Assembly (NCBI RefSeq): GCF_003025595.1
Contig: NZ_PYMI01000012.1
Coordinates: 1 to 64,000 of the forward strand
Direction of reading: 5' to 3'
Length of the DNA: 64,000 bases
Source: Photobacterium ganghwense
GTDB lineage: Bacteria > Pseudomonadota > Gammaproteobacteria > Enterobacterales > Vibrionaceae
Under the pieces are notes generated by a model. The model had not been told where the DNA came from and searched no databases. It saw only the letters and a list, made by a program, of their open reading frames with translations. Below, piece by piece: positions 8,739 through 17,396 of the stretch. A program made the position numbers and the translations under genes. Position 1 is the stretch's first letter. Each line of letters starts with the position of its first letter.

Positions 8739-11312
8739 ATGAATAGAAAGACAACAGCGCTATCTGTTGCAATTAGTCTTGCGTTGGGAACCGGGTTCCT
8801 GACCTCGGCAGCACACGCTGAAGAACAACAAGTTGAACAACTTCAAAAGATGAAAGTAACGGGCTCTCGTATTTCGACTACGGACATGGAAGGTCCGTCG
8901 CCGGTTACCGTCATCACCAGCAAAGACATTGAGTCAAAAGGCTTTAACAGTGCACAGGACATTCTCGGCAGTCTGACTCAGAACACCGGTGGTACACTGT
9001 CCCAAACAGACTCATTTACCTTTACCCCTGCCGCACAGTCAGTCAACCTTCGTGGTCTGGGTGCATCACGTACCCTGATTCTGATCGACGGTCGACGTAT
9101 GCCTCAGTACCCACTGGCACAAGACGGCACCTCAAACTTTCAGGATATCGGCCAGATTCCGGTTGCCGCCATTGAGCGTGTAGAAGTCATGACGGACTCC
9201 GGCTCTGCGATCTACGGTTCCGATGCTATCGGCGGTGTAGTTAACTTTATCCTGAAGAAAGATTTCGACGGCGTATCAGTGAAAGCCCGTTATGGTGATG
9301 CCACTGATGGCGATTTCCAAAACGGTCGTGTCGATATCGTTGCCGGTAAAGACTTCGAAGACAAGCGCGTGCTGTTTGTCGGCCAGTTCGCGGGTAACGA
9401 AATGCTGATGCAGCAAGACCGCAACTGGGCGGGCGATGATACTTCAAACCGCTCTCAATTTAGCGCCAGCTCTAGCTACGGAGCCAACTTCGTCGGTGAA
9501 AACGGCACACTTCTGCGCCCTGATGACTGTCAGGCAGTGGTTGGCAGCAACGGTTTGGATCGTGCTGACGGCAAATGTGGCTATAACCGCTCAGGCGACC
9601 GTGCCCTGAAACCGGAAAACAAGCAAGCTGACTTGTTGCTGCGTGGTGAAATGGACATCAACGATGGCCTGACCGCGATGGCTGAAGCCCGTTACGGTTA
9701 CAAGTCAACAGACTCCACGTTCGAACCAAACCCACTATCAGTTGAAGTGGATGCCAACCACTTCCGTGGCGCCGGTGAGTACACACGACGCCTGGTCGAG
9801 TTCGGACCGCGTGAAAGTAACACTGAAGCACAGTCTTACGGCCTGACCACCGGTCTGTACGGGTCACTGAACAATGCCTACGACTGGGAAATCTACGCAA
9901 GCTACTCTGAGCAGAGAGTCAAAACAGATAACCCTGCCGTTCTCGCCACTCTGGAACAAGCCGTTCAGAACGGTGAAGTGGATCTGCTGAATACTATTCC
10001 TCAATCGGTGGTCGATAAATACTCCGGCGTATCCAAAAAAGACGCTTACTCAAAACTGATCTCGTTGAACGGCTCGTTCTCCGGTGATCTGTACGAGCTG
10101 CCTGCCGGGACTTCAGGTTTTGCCATCTACGGTGAGTGGAACCGCACCAAGTACGATGAATCTATTGATGCAATCACCGCAGCTGGCGGATTTGCCGGTC
10201 TTGGCGGTACCTCTGGCGGTGGTGACCGTGATCAGGTCGGCCTGGGTGTCGAGGTAATGGTGCCAATTTTCGAACAACTCGAAATGACAATCGCTGGCCG
10301 TTACGACCACTACTTTGATGATTCTGCAACCGGCGGTGCATTTACCCCGAAAGTCGCTCTGGCTTATCGCCCGACAGACGACCTGTTGCTGCGCGGTAGC
10401 TACGGTCTGGGCTTCCGAGCGCCGGATCTGAAGCGTCTGTTCGGTAACGCAACCCGTGGCTTTGGCTCCGGTTTTGACCCGCAACTGTGTGCCTCTGTGG
10501 GGGGGACGGGTCCGAATGCCAGCATTCCAGAGTGTGATACTCAGTACTTCGACATTTCTAACGGTCCAAACGCTGAGCTGAAAGAAGAAACCAGTACCAA
10601 CATTAACCTGGGTCTGGTCTGGGAGCCGGTTGATGATCTGGGCATTACTGTTGACTGGTACCACATCGAAATGGAAGACGTGGTCACAGCACCAACCTAC
10701 CAGGATGTTATCAATGCACCAGGTAAATACCCGGGCGCAGAAGTTACCCGTAATGCCGACGGCACCATTAACACTGTATCTTACGGCCCGGTAAACCAGG
10801 CAAAAGAGAAGCGTTCGGGTATCGACCTGTCTGTGGCATATGCCTACGACACCAACTCTCTGGGCTCGTTCTCGACTCGTGTGTCGCTGACCAAGATTCT
10901 GGTTGCTGAGTACCAGGAAAACAAAGGTGAAGCAGTTATTGATGAAACGGATTTCATGCCTGAGTACACCGCCACTCTGAACCTTGGTTGGACCTATGAC
11001 GACTACTCTCTGAACCTGTTCGGTAAGTACCGTGATCGCATGTGTTCTGAGTATGCGAACCGTTACTACTTCGATACGTGTCAGGAAGCCAAAGATGCAG
11101 GCTACAAGGCGGAAATCGCCAGCATGACGACCTGGAACCTGACAGCATCTTACCAGTTCAACGAGAACGGCCGTGTCACGCTGGGTGCTATCAACATGTT
11201 TGATAAGACTCCGCCAGCAGATCCGCTAAGTGATACTTCGCCTTTCTACGCGAACAAGTATGACGATCCTATCGGTCGCCAGCTATACATCGAAGGTTCT
11301 TACGACTTCTAA
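8739..11312 (+). CDS. TonB-dependent outer-membrane receptor
   Basis: An 857-aa outer-membrane receptor: signal peptide (about 1-27), plug domain (about 40-165, with VNLRGLGASRTLILIDGRR and SGSAIYGSDAIGGVVNFIL motifs), then a 22-strand-type barrel ending in YIEGSYDF with the C-terminal phenylalanine needed for BAM insertion. It heads the cluster encoding its own energising complex, and a divergent peptide-type ABC importer lies across the gap, so import of a peptide-like or metal-chelate substrate is a reasonable inference. The plug type resembles receptors for larger organic substrates rather than classic siderophore receptors. The start has GGAG 8 nt upstream. Confidence 0.93.
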   Translation: MNRKTTALSVAISLALGTGFLTSAAHAEEQQVEQLQKMKVTGSRISTTDMEGPSPVTVITSKDIESKGFNSAQDILGSLTQNTGGTLSQTDSFTFTPAAQSVNLRGLGASRTLILIDGRRMPQYPLAQDGTSNFQDIGQIPVAAIERVEVMTDSGSAIYGSDAIGGVVNFILKKDFDGVSVKARYGDATDGDFQNGRVDIVAGKDFEDKRVLFVGQFAGNEMLMQQDRNWAGDDTSNRSQFSASSSYGANFVGENGTLLRPDDCQAVVGSNGLDRADGKCGYNRSGDRALKPENKQADLLLRGEMDINDGLTAMAEARYGYKSTDSTFEPNPLSVEVDANHFRGAGEYTRRLVEFGPRESNTEAQSYGLTTGLYGSLNNAYDWEIYASYSEQRVKTDNPAVLATLEQAVQNGEVDLLNTIPQSVVDKYSGVSKKDAYSKLISLNGSFSGDLYELPAGTSGFAIYGEWNRTKYDESIDAITAAGGFAGLGGTSGGGDRDQVGLGVEVMVPIFEQLEMTIAGRYDHYFDDSATGGAFTPKVALAYRPTDDLLLRGSYGLGFRAPDLKRLFGNATRGFGSGFDPQLCASVGGTGPNASIPECDTQYFDISNGPNAELKEETSTNINLGLVWEPVDDLGITVDWYHIEMEDVVTAPTYQDVINAPGKYPGAEVTRNADGTINTVSYGPVNQAKEKRSGIDLSVAYAYDTNSLGSFSTRVSLTKILVAEYQENKGEAVIDETDFMPEYTATLNLGWTYDDYSLNLFGKYRDRMCSEYANRYYFDTCQEAKDAGYKAEIASMTTWNLTASYQFNENGRVTLGAINMFDKTPPADPLSDTSPFYANKYDDPIGRQLYIEGSYDF

Positions 11313-11322
11313 TAACAATTCA

Positions 11323-11347
11323 GGCGCGGGTTCAGCCCGCGCCTTTT
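11323..11347 (+). terminator. Terminator / attenuator after the receptor gene
   Basis: The hairpin GGCGCGGG-TTCAG-CCCGCGCC followed by TTTT starts 11 bp after the receptor stop. A short U tract suggests partial termination, which would give more receptor than TonB-complex transcript. Confidence 0.75.
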
Positions 11348-11381
11348 CCCGACTGACTAACACAAATACAAGGATGCAACT

Positions 11382-12149
11382 ATGACGTTAAAGGACTTTG
11401 GCGTAAGTGCACTCACTGCCGCCATGCTCACTATCAGTGCAGCCTCTGTGGCTGCTGACTCGGGCACTGTCATTGCGACCCAAGCCAAAACTGACCAATC
11501 AGCGGAAGCCTCTCAGGTCCAAGTCGACAAATATGCTGACAGTACTGAGTCGATGCTTGCTGAATACAAAGGATTACTGCGTCAAATTGACAGCTTGAAG
11601 GTCTACAACGAGCAAATCGGCCGCATGGTCAATTCTCAAAAAGATGAGCTGGATTCCCTGAACCGCCAGATCGCCCAGATCGATCAGACCGCGATGGAAA
11701 TCGTGCCGCTGATGCTGAAGATGGTCGACTCGCTGGATGAGTTCGTTGCCCTGGACGTTCCGTTCCAGCATGACGAACGTACCAAGCGTATTACGGAGCT
11801 GCGACAGCTTATGGATCGCGCCGATGTCACCACGTCAGAAAAATTCCGGAAAGTGATGGAAGCCTACCAGATTGAAGAAGGCTTCTCTCGCTCCATTGAA
11901 TCTTACAAAGCCAGCCTGGATCGTAATGGTGAAACCGTTACTTACGACTTCCTGCGCATTGGCCGCACCGCGCTGCTTTACCAGTCTCCGGACGGTGGTG
12001 ACACAGGTATGTGGAACCAGCAAACCCGCCAGTGGGAAACCCTGCCGCAAAGCTACCGTATCGCCGTCCAGCAAGGTCTGCGTATTGCGAAGAAACAGGC
12101 ACCACCAGCGTTGATTAAGCTACCAGTATTTGCCGGGGAGGAAGGATAA
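11382..12149 (+). CDS. DUF3450 periplasmic protein of the TonB cluster
   Basis: A 255-aa protein with a signal peptide (about 1-25) and a long helical, coiled-coil-prone region (about 45-110; KDELDSLNRQIAQIDQ). It matches the DUF3450 family that accompanies TtpC-containing TonB systems in Vibrio and Shewanella. Its exact role is not established; as a periplasmic coiled coil it probably contacts TtpC or the receptor. Its stop overlaps the start of the next gene (TAATG), so the two are translationally coupled. Confidence 0.88.
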   Translation: MTLKDFGVSALTAAMLTISAASVAADSGTVIATQAKTDQSAEASQVQVDKYADSTESMLAEYKGLLRQIDSLKVYNEQIGRMVNSQKDELDSLNRQIAQIDQTAMEIVPLMLKMVDSLDEFVALDVPFQHDERTKRITELRQLMDRADVTTSEKFRKVMEAYQIEEGFSRSIESYKASLDRNGETVTYDFLRIGRTALLYQSPDGGDTGMWNQQTRQWETLPQSYRIAVQQGLRIAKKQAPPALIKLPVFAGEEG

Positions 12150-13510
12150 TGAACGGATTCAAAACACTGGCAGCAGCCCTGCTGGCCGGCCTGGTGATGG
12201 CATCACCGGCTCAGGCTGAATCACCGGCTTCGCTGTCTGAATTACTGAAATCAGTAAAATCTGAAAGTATTGTCGAATCAAAAGAAAACAAACAGCGTGA
12301 AGCAGAGTTTCGCGCAAACCGCGATCAACAAGCCGCACTGCTGCAAAAAGCCCGTGCCGAGCTGCAGTCAGTCACTGAACAAGGTGATCAGCTTAAAGCC
12401 ACTTTTGACGAAAATGATAAAGAGCTGACCGATCTGTCAGAAACACTGCGTCAGCGCTCCGGTACGCTGGGTGAAATGTTCGGTGTCGTTCGTCAGTATG
12501 CCGGCGAATTTAAAGGGCTATTTTCCGCCTCTCAGAATGCAGTGCAATTTCCTGAGCGAGATGCAACCCTGACCAAGCTGGCCGAGAGTAAAGAACTGCC
12601 TTCGACGGAAGAGCTGGAAGCCTTCTGGCACACCATCCTGCAGCAGATCGTTGTCTCCGGTAACACCACTTCAACGCCTGCTACCGTGGTTTATGGTGAA
12701 GGTAAAGAAGACGTGCGCAACGTCACTCTGATCGGTGAGTTCAATGCTATCGCTGACGGCAAGTACGTCACCTATGTTCCGCAGACCGGTAAGTTTGAAG
12801 AGCTGTCCCGTCAGCCATCAAACACCATCATGGCAAATGTTCCAGGCTTCGAAGCCGCGTCTGGTACTTACGAACCACTGTTTATCGACCCGTCTCGCGG
12901 CGTCATCCTGTCTCTGCTGGTACAGAGCCCGACCGTTCAAGAGCGTATCGACCAGGGTGGTATCGTGGGTTACGTCATTCTGGCCATGGGTGCCGTGGGT
13001 GCACTGATTGCCCTGTTCTGCTACCTGCGCCTGACACTGATTGGCGGCAAGATGCGTAAGCAAGCTAAGTCCGACACGGTGATCAAAGGCAACCCGCTGG
13101 GCGAAATCATGGAAGCGTACCTGAGTCATAAAGGCAATAACCTGGAAGATCTGGAAGCCAAACTGGATGAAGTGATTCTGCGTAACGCACCAAGTATTGA
13201 GCGTTTCGTCGGCTCCATCAAGCTGTTCGCATCAGTGGCACCGCTGCTGGGTCTGCTGGGTACCGTAATGGGTATGATCGGCACCTTCCAGGCGATTACC
13301 CTGTTTGGTACCGGCGATCCAAAACTGATGGCCGGCGGTATCTCCGAGGCACTGGTCACCACCATGCTGGGTCTGGTTGTCGCTATCCCGCTGCTGTTCT
13401 TCTACACCCTTGTTCACAGTAAGAGCCGCCGTCTGGTGCAGACGCTGGAAGAGCAAAGTGCAGGCTTTATCGCTCGCTACCAGGAAAAACTGCACGCTGC
13501 CGACAGCTAA
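12149..13510 (+). CDS. ttpC: TtpC, long ExbB-family TonB-complex protein
   Basis: A 453-aa inner-membrane protein. It has a signal-like N-terminus (1-23), a periplasmic coiled coil (about 28-110), a periplasmic domain, then a MotA/TolQ/ExbB proton-channel domain (about 270-440) with the LASVAPLLGLLGTVMGMIGTF helix. The length and architecture match TtpC, the fourth essential component of Vibrio TonB2-type systems, rather than the ExbB of about 240 aa. It lies between DUF3450 and a short ExbB, the known order of this cluster. Confidence 0.9.
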   Translation: MNGFKTLAAALLAGLVMASPAQAESPASLSELLKSVKSESIVESKENKQREAEFRANRDQQAALLQKARAELQSVTEQGDQLKATFDENDKELTDLSETLRQRSGTLGEMFGVVRQYAGEFKGLFSASQNAVQFPERDATLTKLAESKELPSTEELEAFWHTILQQIVVSGNTTSTPATVVYGEGKEDVRNVTLIGEFNAIADGKYVTYVPQTGKFEELSRQPSNTIMANVPGFEAASGTYEPLFIDPSRGVILSLLVQSPTVQERIDQGGIVGYVILAMGAVGALIALFCYLRLTLIGGKMRKQAKSDTVIKGNPLGEIMEAYLSHKGNNLEDLEAKLDEVILRNAPSIERFVGSIKLFASVAPLLGLLGTVMGMIGTFQAITLFGTGDPKLMAGGISEALVTTMLGLVVAIPLLFFYTLVHSKSRRLVQTLEEQSAGFIARYQEKLHAADS

Positions 13511-13519
13511 GGAGGCACT

Positions 13520-14047
13520 ATGTGGTGGTTACTTGAAGAATTAGAGTCAATCAGACGCTTCCTCGGAATGGGGGGAGACGTTCTGATGGCCATCTTCGTC
13601 CTCAGCTTTATGTTATGGACTGTGCTGCTGGAACGCTGGTTCTACTATGCGGCAGTCCTGCCCCGGGCGATGAAAAAAGCCGTTGCTGAATGGTCGGCAC
13701 GCCCGGATCACCAAAGCTGGAACGCCAAAATGATCCGCCAGGAAATCATCTCCCGGCAGGATATCGAAAACAAACGCGGCCTGCCGATCATCAAAGTGCT
13801 GATCGCCCTGTGTCCGCTACTGGGTCTGCTCGGCACAGTTGTCGGGATGATCCAGGTCTTCGATATTTTGGCTGTGATCGGAACAGGAAGCCCCCGAGCC
13901 ATGGCATCGGGGATCTCAAAGGCAACAATCCCAACGCTGGCCGGGATGGTGGCATCCCTATCGGGGCTGTTTTTCAGCTCGCGACTGGACCATCTGGCCA
14001 AAGTCTCCACGCAGAAGCTGGAAGACAAGTTGAAACATATTGCCTGA
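13520..14047 (+). CDS. exbB: ExbB proton-channel subunit of the TonB2-type system
   Basis: A 175-aa inner-membrane protein with three membrane segments and the ExbB/TolQ signature (LIALCPLLGLLGTVVGMIQVF, then GISKATIPTLAGMVASLSGL). It lacks the periplasmic extension of its neighbour TtpC. With ExbD it converts the proton gradient into TonB movement. A GGAGG ribosome site lies 8 bp before the start. The name exbB2 would fit if this is the Vibrio TonB2 cluster. Confidence 0.92.
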   Translation: MWWLLEELESIRRFLGMGGDVLMAIFVLSFMLWTVLLERWFYYAAVLPRAMKKAVAEWSARPDHQSWNAKMIRQEIISRQDIENKRGLPIIKVLIALCPLLGLLGTVVGMIQVFDILAVIGTGSPRAMASGISKATIPTLAGMVASLSGLFFSSRLDHLAKVSTQKLEDKLKHIA

Positions 14048-14073
14048 GTAAACGGAATTTAGAGGTATAGGTC

Positions 14074-14481
14074 ATGAAAAGACGCTACAGCAGCGACAGC
14101 AGCGACGAAGCAGCTATCGATATGACCCCGATGCTAGACATCGTATTTATCATGCTGATCTTCTTCATTGTTACGACGTCGTTTGTCAAAGAAGCGGGTA
14201 TCGACGTTAACCGTCCGAGCGCCAACACGGCTCAGACGGTCAAGAAAGGCAACATCATGGTTGCCGTTGGCGCCGCCGGTGATGTGTGGGTCGACAAACG
14301 TCGTGTTGAAGTGGATGCCGTTCGTGCAAATATCGAACGTCTGCGTGCGGAGAGCCCGGATGGTGCCGTGGTGATTCAGGCGGATGAAGAAGCGAAGTCC
14401 GGTGTTGTCGTGAAGGTCATGGACCAGATCCGTATGGCTGGTGTTCAGAGCATCTCCATCGCCGCAACCAATAAGGATTAA
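14074..14481 (+). CDS. exbD: ExbD subunit of the TonB2-type system
   Basis: A 135-aa protein with a short cytoplasmic N-terminus, one membrane helix (about 21-36) carrying the conserved aspartate (Asp22 in MTPMLDIVFIMLIFF) needed for proton flow, and a periplasmic ExbD/TolR domain. It follows exbB by 26 bp and ends 4 bp before the tonB start. It forms the stator-like proton channel with ExbB. Confidence 0.93.
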   Translation: MKRRYSSDSSDEAAIDMTPMLDIVFIMLIFFIVTTSFVKEAGIDVNRPSANTAQTVKKGNIMVAVGAAGDVWVDKRRVEVDAVRANIERLRAESPDGAVVIQADEEAKSGVVVKVMDQIRMAGVQSISIAATNKD

Positions 14482-14485
14482 GCCT

Positions 14486-15118
14486 ATGCGGTATCTGGCC
14501 TCAATAGCACTGGCGCTCGTTGTCTCCCTGGCTTTGTTCTGGGGGATGGACAAGCTGGTAAACAAAGAGCGCCACGAACTGGCGTCGAATGATGACCTCC
14601 GCATGGTGGACTTCATTCGCGTCAAACCGGAAGAAAAAGTACAGGAGAAAAAACGCGAGCTGCCTAAGCCGCCGCCACCGAAACGGCCGCCACCGCCACC
14701 TGAAATGAAAGTGGCATCGACAGTCAAACCGGTGATGGAGCAGATCCCGATGGACATGCCCAAACTGGATCTGCCTGTCAACGTGACCGGCGGTTCCGTG
14801 CTTGGCCATTACGGTCAGGGCGGCGGGGCTCAGATGGCAGGTAGCGGAGGCCCGGTTCCTTTGGCCACGTTCCAGCCACAAATGCCTCGTAAAGCGGCTA
14901 AGGCTGGGCTTGAGCGCGGGGTGGTACTGCTGGAGTTTACGGTTAACGCTCGGGGTGGAGTGGAAGACGTCAAGGTGCTGAAAGAAGACCCTCGTCGTCT
15001 CGGTCTGGGGAAAGCGGCAGTTCATACGGTTTCCAAATGGACCTTCAAACCTAAGCAAGTTGACGGAAAACCTGTCAGTGCCCGCTTAGCTCAGGAAATC
15101 GAGTTCTCTGTTAACTAA
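14486..15118 (+). CDS. tonB: TonB energy-transducing protein (TonB2 type)
   Basis: A 210-aa protein with an N-terminal membrane anchor (about 5-22), a short proline-rich spacer (60-73, PKPPPPKRPPPPP) and a C-terminal TonB domain (about 130-210; GVVLLEFTVNARGGVEDVKVL). The proline spacer is much shorter than that of E. coli TonB, as in Vibrio TonB2. I place the start at 14486 (MRYLASIAL), 4 bp after exbD; an in-frame ATG at 14441 lies inside exbD and adds 15 residues that do not resemble TonB. Confidence 0.92.
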   Translation: MRYLASIALALVVSLALFWGMDKLVNKERHELASNDDLRMVDFIRVKPEEKVQEKKRELPKPPPPKRPPPPPEMKVASTVKPVMEQIPMDMPKLDLPVNVTGGSVLGHYGQGGGAQMAGSGGPVPLATFQPQMPRKAAKAGLERGVVLLEFTVNARGGVEDVKVLKEDPRRLGLGKAAVHTVSKWTFKPKQVDGKPVSARLAQEIEFSVN

Positions 15119-15128
15119 GGAGTCAACA

Positions 15129-16349
15129 ATGCCAAAATATTATCAACACCTGCTGGCTTCGCTGATTCTGGTAACCGGTGCCCTTGCGGCACCGGCTATG
15201 GCCGCAGAGAGCCCGGAGCTCAGTGATCGCACTTTCCGAACGGTCAATAAAGTACAGGAACTGATTGCTACGGAACGTTACAGTGAGGCTATCGAAAAAC
15301 TGAACGGCGCACTGGAAGGCACGAATTCGCGTAAATACGATCGTGCTGTGCTGCTTCAGCAGATGGGCTTTCTGTACTCGCTGAAGGATAACTATCCCAA
15401 AGCCGCCAAGTACTTCTCCGACGCCCTGAAGATGGATGCGCTGCCGGTACCGGTCGCACAACAAGTTCGTTACAGCCTCGCACAGCTGTATCTGGCCGAG
15501 GAAAAGCACAAGCAGTCAGTCCAGACCATGAAAGAGTGGTTTGATGTTGCCAAGACAACCGGTGAAAAACCACAGGCACATGCTTACATCACCCTGGCCA
15601 GTGCTTATGTTCAGCTGGAAGATTATCGCAATGCGATTCCGCCGACGAAGCAAGCCATCGCGATGAGCAAAACGCCCAGTGAGTCCTGGTATCTGCTACT
15701 GATGGCCTCTCATTATGAATTGGGCCAGCTGAAAAGTGTGGCGGAAGTCCTGAGAACCCTGACGACGAAGTATCCAGCCAAGAAACAGTACTGGATGCAG
15801 CTGTCCGGGGTGTACATGGAACTGAACCAAGAGCGTAACTCTTTGGCAACACTGGAAATGGCGTACAAAATGGGCCTGCTGGAAGATGAAAAAGAGCTGA
15901 TGCGTCTGGTCAACTTCCTGGCCTACCGTGGTATTCCATACCGGGCTGCCAAACTGCTTGAAACGGAAATGGCCAAAGGCAGAATCGCCAACACGCAGGA
16001 TAATCTGGAACGACTGGGCAGCTTCTGGCATCAGGCCAAAGAGTTGGACGAAGCCATTGTGGCTTATCGTAAAGCCTATGACTTTAAGCCAACGGCGAAA
16101 AACCAGCTGATGATTGTACGTCTGATGCTTCAGGCTAAACAGTTTAAGCAAGCAACGCAGTTTACCCAGAATGCGGCAGGCAATGCCTCTGGCAATGATC
16201 GTGCTGAGCTGGCCTACCTGCAAGGCATGGCATATTTCGAGCTGAACCAGCCGGGTAATGCCCTGCAAGCCATGAAAACTGCAGCGCAGTCTCAGGAAAT
16301 GAAAGCCATGGCCAGTCCGTGGATTGCCTTCCTGCAAGAGCAAAGCTGA
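15129..16349 (+). CDS. TPR-repeat protein of the TonB cluster
   Basis: A 406-aa secreted protein: signal peptide (about 1-26, MAAES cleavage region), then TPR-like helical repeats from about 38 onwards (for example LQQMGFLYSLKDNYPKAAKYFSDALK). It is the last gene of the receptor/TonB operon, 10 bp after tonB with a GGAG ribosome site, the place held by a TPR protein in Vibrio TonB2 clusters. Probably a periplasmic scaffold for the complex; no enzymatic motif is visible. Confidence 0.88.
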   Translation: MPKYYQHLLASLILVTGALAAPAMAAESPELSDRTFRTVNKVQELIATERYSEAIEKLNGALEGTNSRKYDRAVLLQQMGFLYSLKDNYPKAAKYFSDALKMDALPVPVAQQVRYSLAQLYLAEEKHKQSVQTMKEWFDVAKTTGEKPQAHAYITLASAYVQLEDYRNAIPPTKQAIAMSKTPSESWYLLLMASHYELGQLKSVAEVLRTLTTKYPAKKQYWMQLSGVYMELNQERNSLATLEMAYKMGLLEDEKELMRLVNFLAYRGIPYRAAKLLETEMAKGRIANTQDNLERLGSFWHQAKELDEAIVAYRKAYDFKPTAKNQLMIVRLMLQAKQFKQATQFTQNAAGNASGNDRAELAYLQGMAYFELNQPGNALQAMKTAAQSQEMKAMASPWIAFLQEQS

Positions 16350-16439
16350 TATTCATACTTTTACTTTTTGCCCGTCTCGCTCGGGGCGGGCTTACCCACT
16401 CTAACCTGTGATCTATGTGTGAGTCAGTCACACGGTTTT

Positions 16440-16464
16440 GGGAAGCATCCGCTTCCCTTTTTTT
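16440..16464 (+). terminator. Terminator of the receptor/TonB operon
   Basis: The perfect 7-bp stem GGGAAGC-ATCC-GCTTCCC is followed by a run of seven Ts, about 90 bp after the TPR gene. A weaker GC-rich hairpin at about 16368-16391 precedes it. Confidence 0.9.
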
Positions 16465-16588
16465 CTCTCCGCGCGGTTGATGTCACGACCGGACAGCCCC
16501 ACCAAGCCGTTTCATCTTTAACACCATGCGCTCATGCGATTTCACAAGGCCTACCGCCTTCACACTGCTACCGACAGCAGAGGCCAAG

Positions 16589-16936
16589 TTAGGGTGTCTG
16601 CTCCGGCATTAGTTTACGGGTACTGACCAAAATCGCTTTGGTTTCGCTGTGTGCGTCCGGCTGACTCAGCTGCTGTTGCAAGTGAAGTTGCTCAACATCG
16701 GCAATCATCATACTGTTGCTGTCCAAGGCTGAAGCTTTCAGTTGGGCAGATTGTTCATGGGTTAGCGAATTCAGAACACTGCGCTTCTGGGCCTGCATGG
16801 TCTCATCCAGTTCAGCATGCCACTGTGCTTTATCCAACGTCAGAACACCGGGCCCTGCCTCTTGTTCGGTTGCATGCGCTTGCCATGCCAGTACCAAAGA
16901 CAAAGTGACCAATAAGTGCTTCGCGATCGTATTCAT
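16589..16936 (-). CDS. Small periplasmic protein of unknown function
   Basis: A 115-aa protein I do not recognise. Residues 1-22 form a clear signal peptide (cleavage after HAT or QAHA). The mature part is helical, acidic and glutamine-rich with one LTHEQ (an LTxxQ motif, as in Spy/CpxP/ZraP chaperones, but only one copy). An AGGAGA ribosome site 5 bp before the start supports it as a real gene. A sigma-54-type promoter lies about 75 bp upstream. It converges with the TonB operon and is transcribed towards its terminator. A stress-induced periplasmic chaperone is possible, not demonstrated. Confidence 0.7.
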   Translation of the reverse strand: MNTIAKHLLVTLSLVLAWQAHATEQEAGPGVLTLDKAQWHAELDETMQAQKRSVLNSLTHEQSAQLKASALDSNSMMIADVEQLHLQQQLSQPDAHSETKAILVSTRKLMPEQTP

Positions 16937-17010
16937 AGTGTTCTCCTGTTTATGCTGTGCTTATGCTTTGTGGTGTCAGCCAGAATGGCTTGGTGGTGCA
17001 AAACAGGTAT

Positions 17011-17027
17011 TGCAGCTCGCGTGCCAA
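17011..17027 (-). promoter_or_regulatory. Sigma-54 type (-24/-12) promoter
   Basis: On the minus strand TTGGCACGCGAGCTGCA matches the sigma-54 consensus (TGGCACG-N4-TTGCA) with one mismatch (CTGCA for TTGCA) and exactly 10 nt between the GG and GC elements. It faces the small periplasmic protein gene, giving a leader of about 65 nt. Sigma-54 promoters need an enhancer-binding activator; none is encoded next to it. Confidence 0.55.
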
Positions 17028-17335
17028 AATTTATTTCAATATTTTTCAATAGCTTAATAAAAACCCTTTAAACGCAGCATTATTTTGTTATTTCAAGATG
17101 GCAAATTTGTACGCATTTTAGCCAAATTCACTAACTCACTAATTCACTGACTCTTGGCACCCGATACACCTATCCCTGATTCCTAAATAAAGAAAACATC
17201 TGCCGCTAACCCGGCATGATTTCAGTGCCGAATGTATCGCTGCAACCAATACGCTCTCCCACTACCCTGAATCCGGCGCGCCATTTCGTCACAGCCAGTC
17301 GCTGGTGCGAATGCCTTTTTTCCCGCCTTAGAAAA
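17028..17335. other. Intergenic stretch without a gene
   Basis: Between the sigma-54-type promoter and the gmhB terminator I see no coding frame with a ribosome site and no RNA gene. It is AT-rich near the promoter (17030-17120), where an enhancer site for the sigma-54 activator could lie, and has a short TAACTCACTAATTCACTGACTC quasi-repeat near 17130-17155. Confidence 0.5.
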
Positions 17336-17360
17336 CAAAAAAGGCCGCCTGAGCGACCTT
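17336..17360 (-). terminator. Terminator of gmhB
   Basis: On the minus strand AGGTCGC-TCAG-GCGGCCT (one G-U pair) is followed by TTTTTTG. It lies about 37 bp after the gmhB stop codon. Confidence 0.8.
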
Positions 17361-17396
17361 TTACAGCGGGCTAAGCCCAACCAGAGAATACTTTCG

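Noticed and set aside
14441..14485. Upstream start for tonB
   Set aside because: It lies inside exbD and adds residues unlike any TonB N-terminus; ATG 14486 gives a proper membrane anchor.
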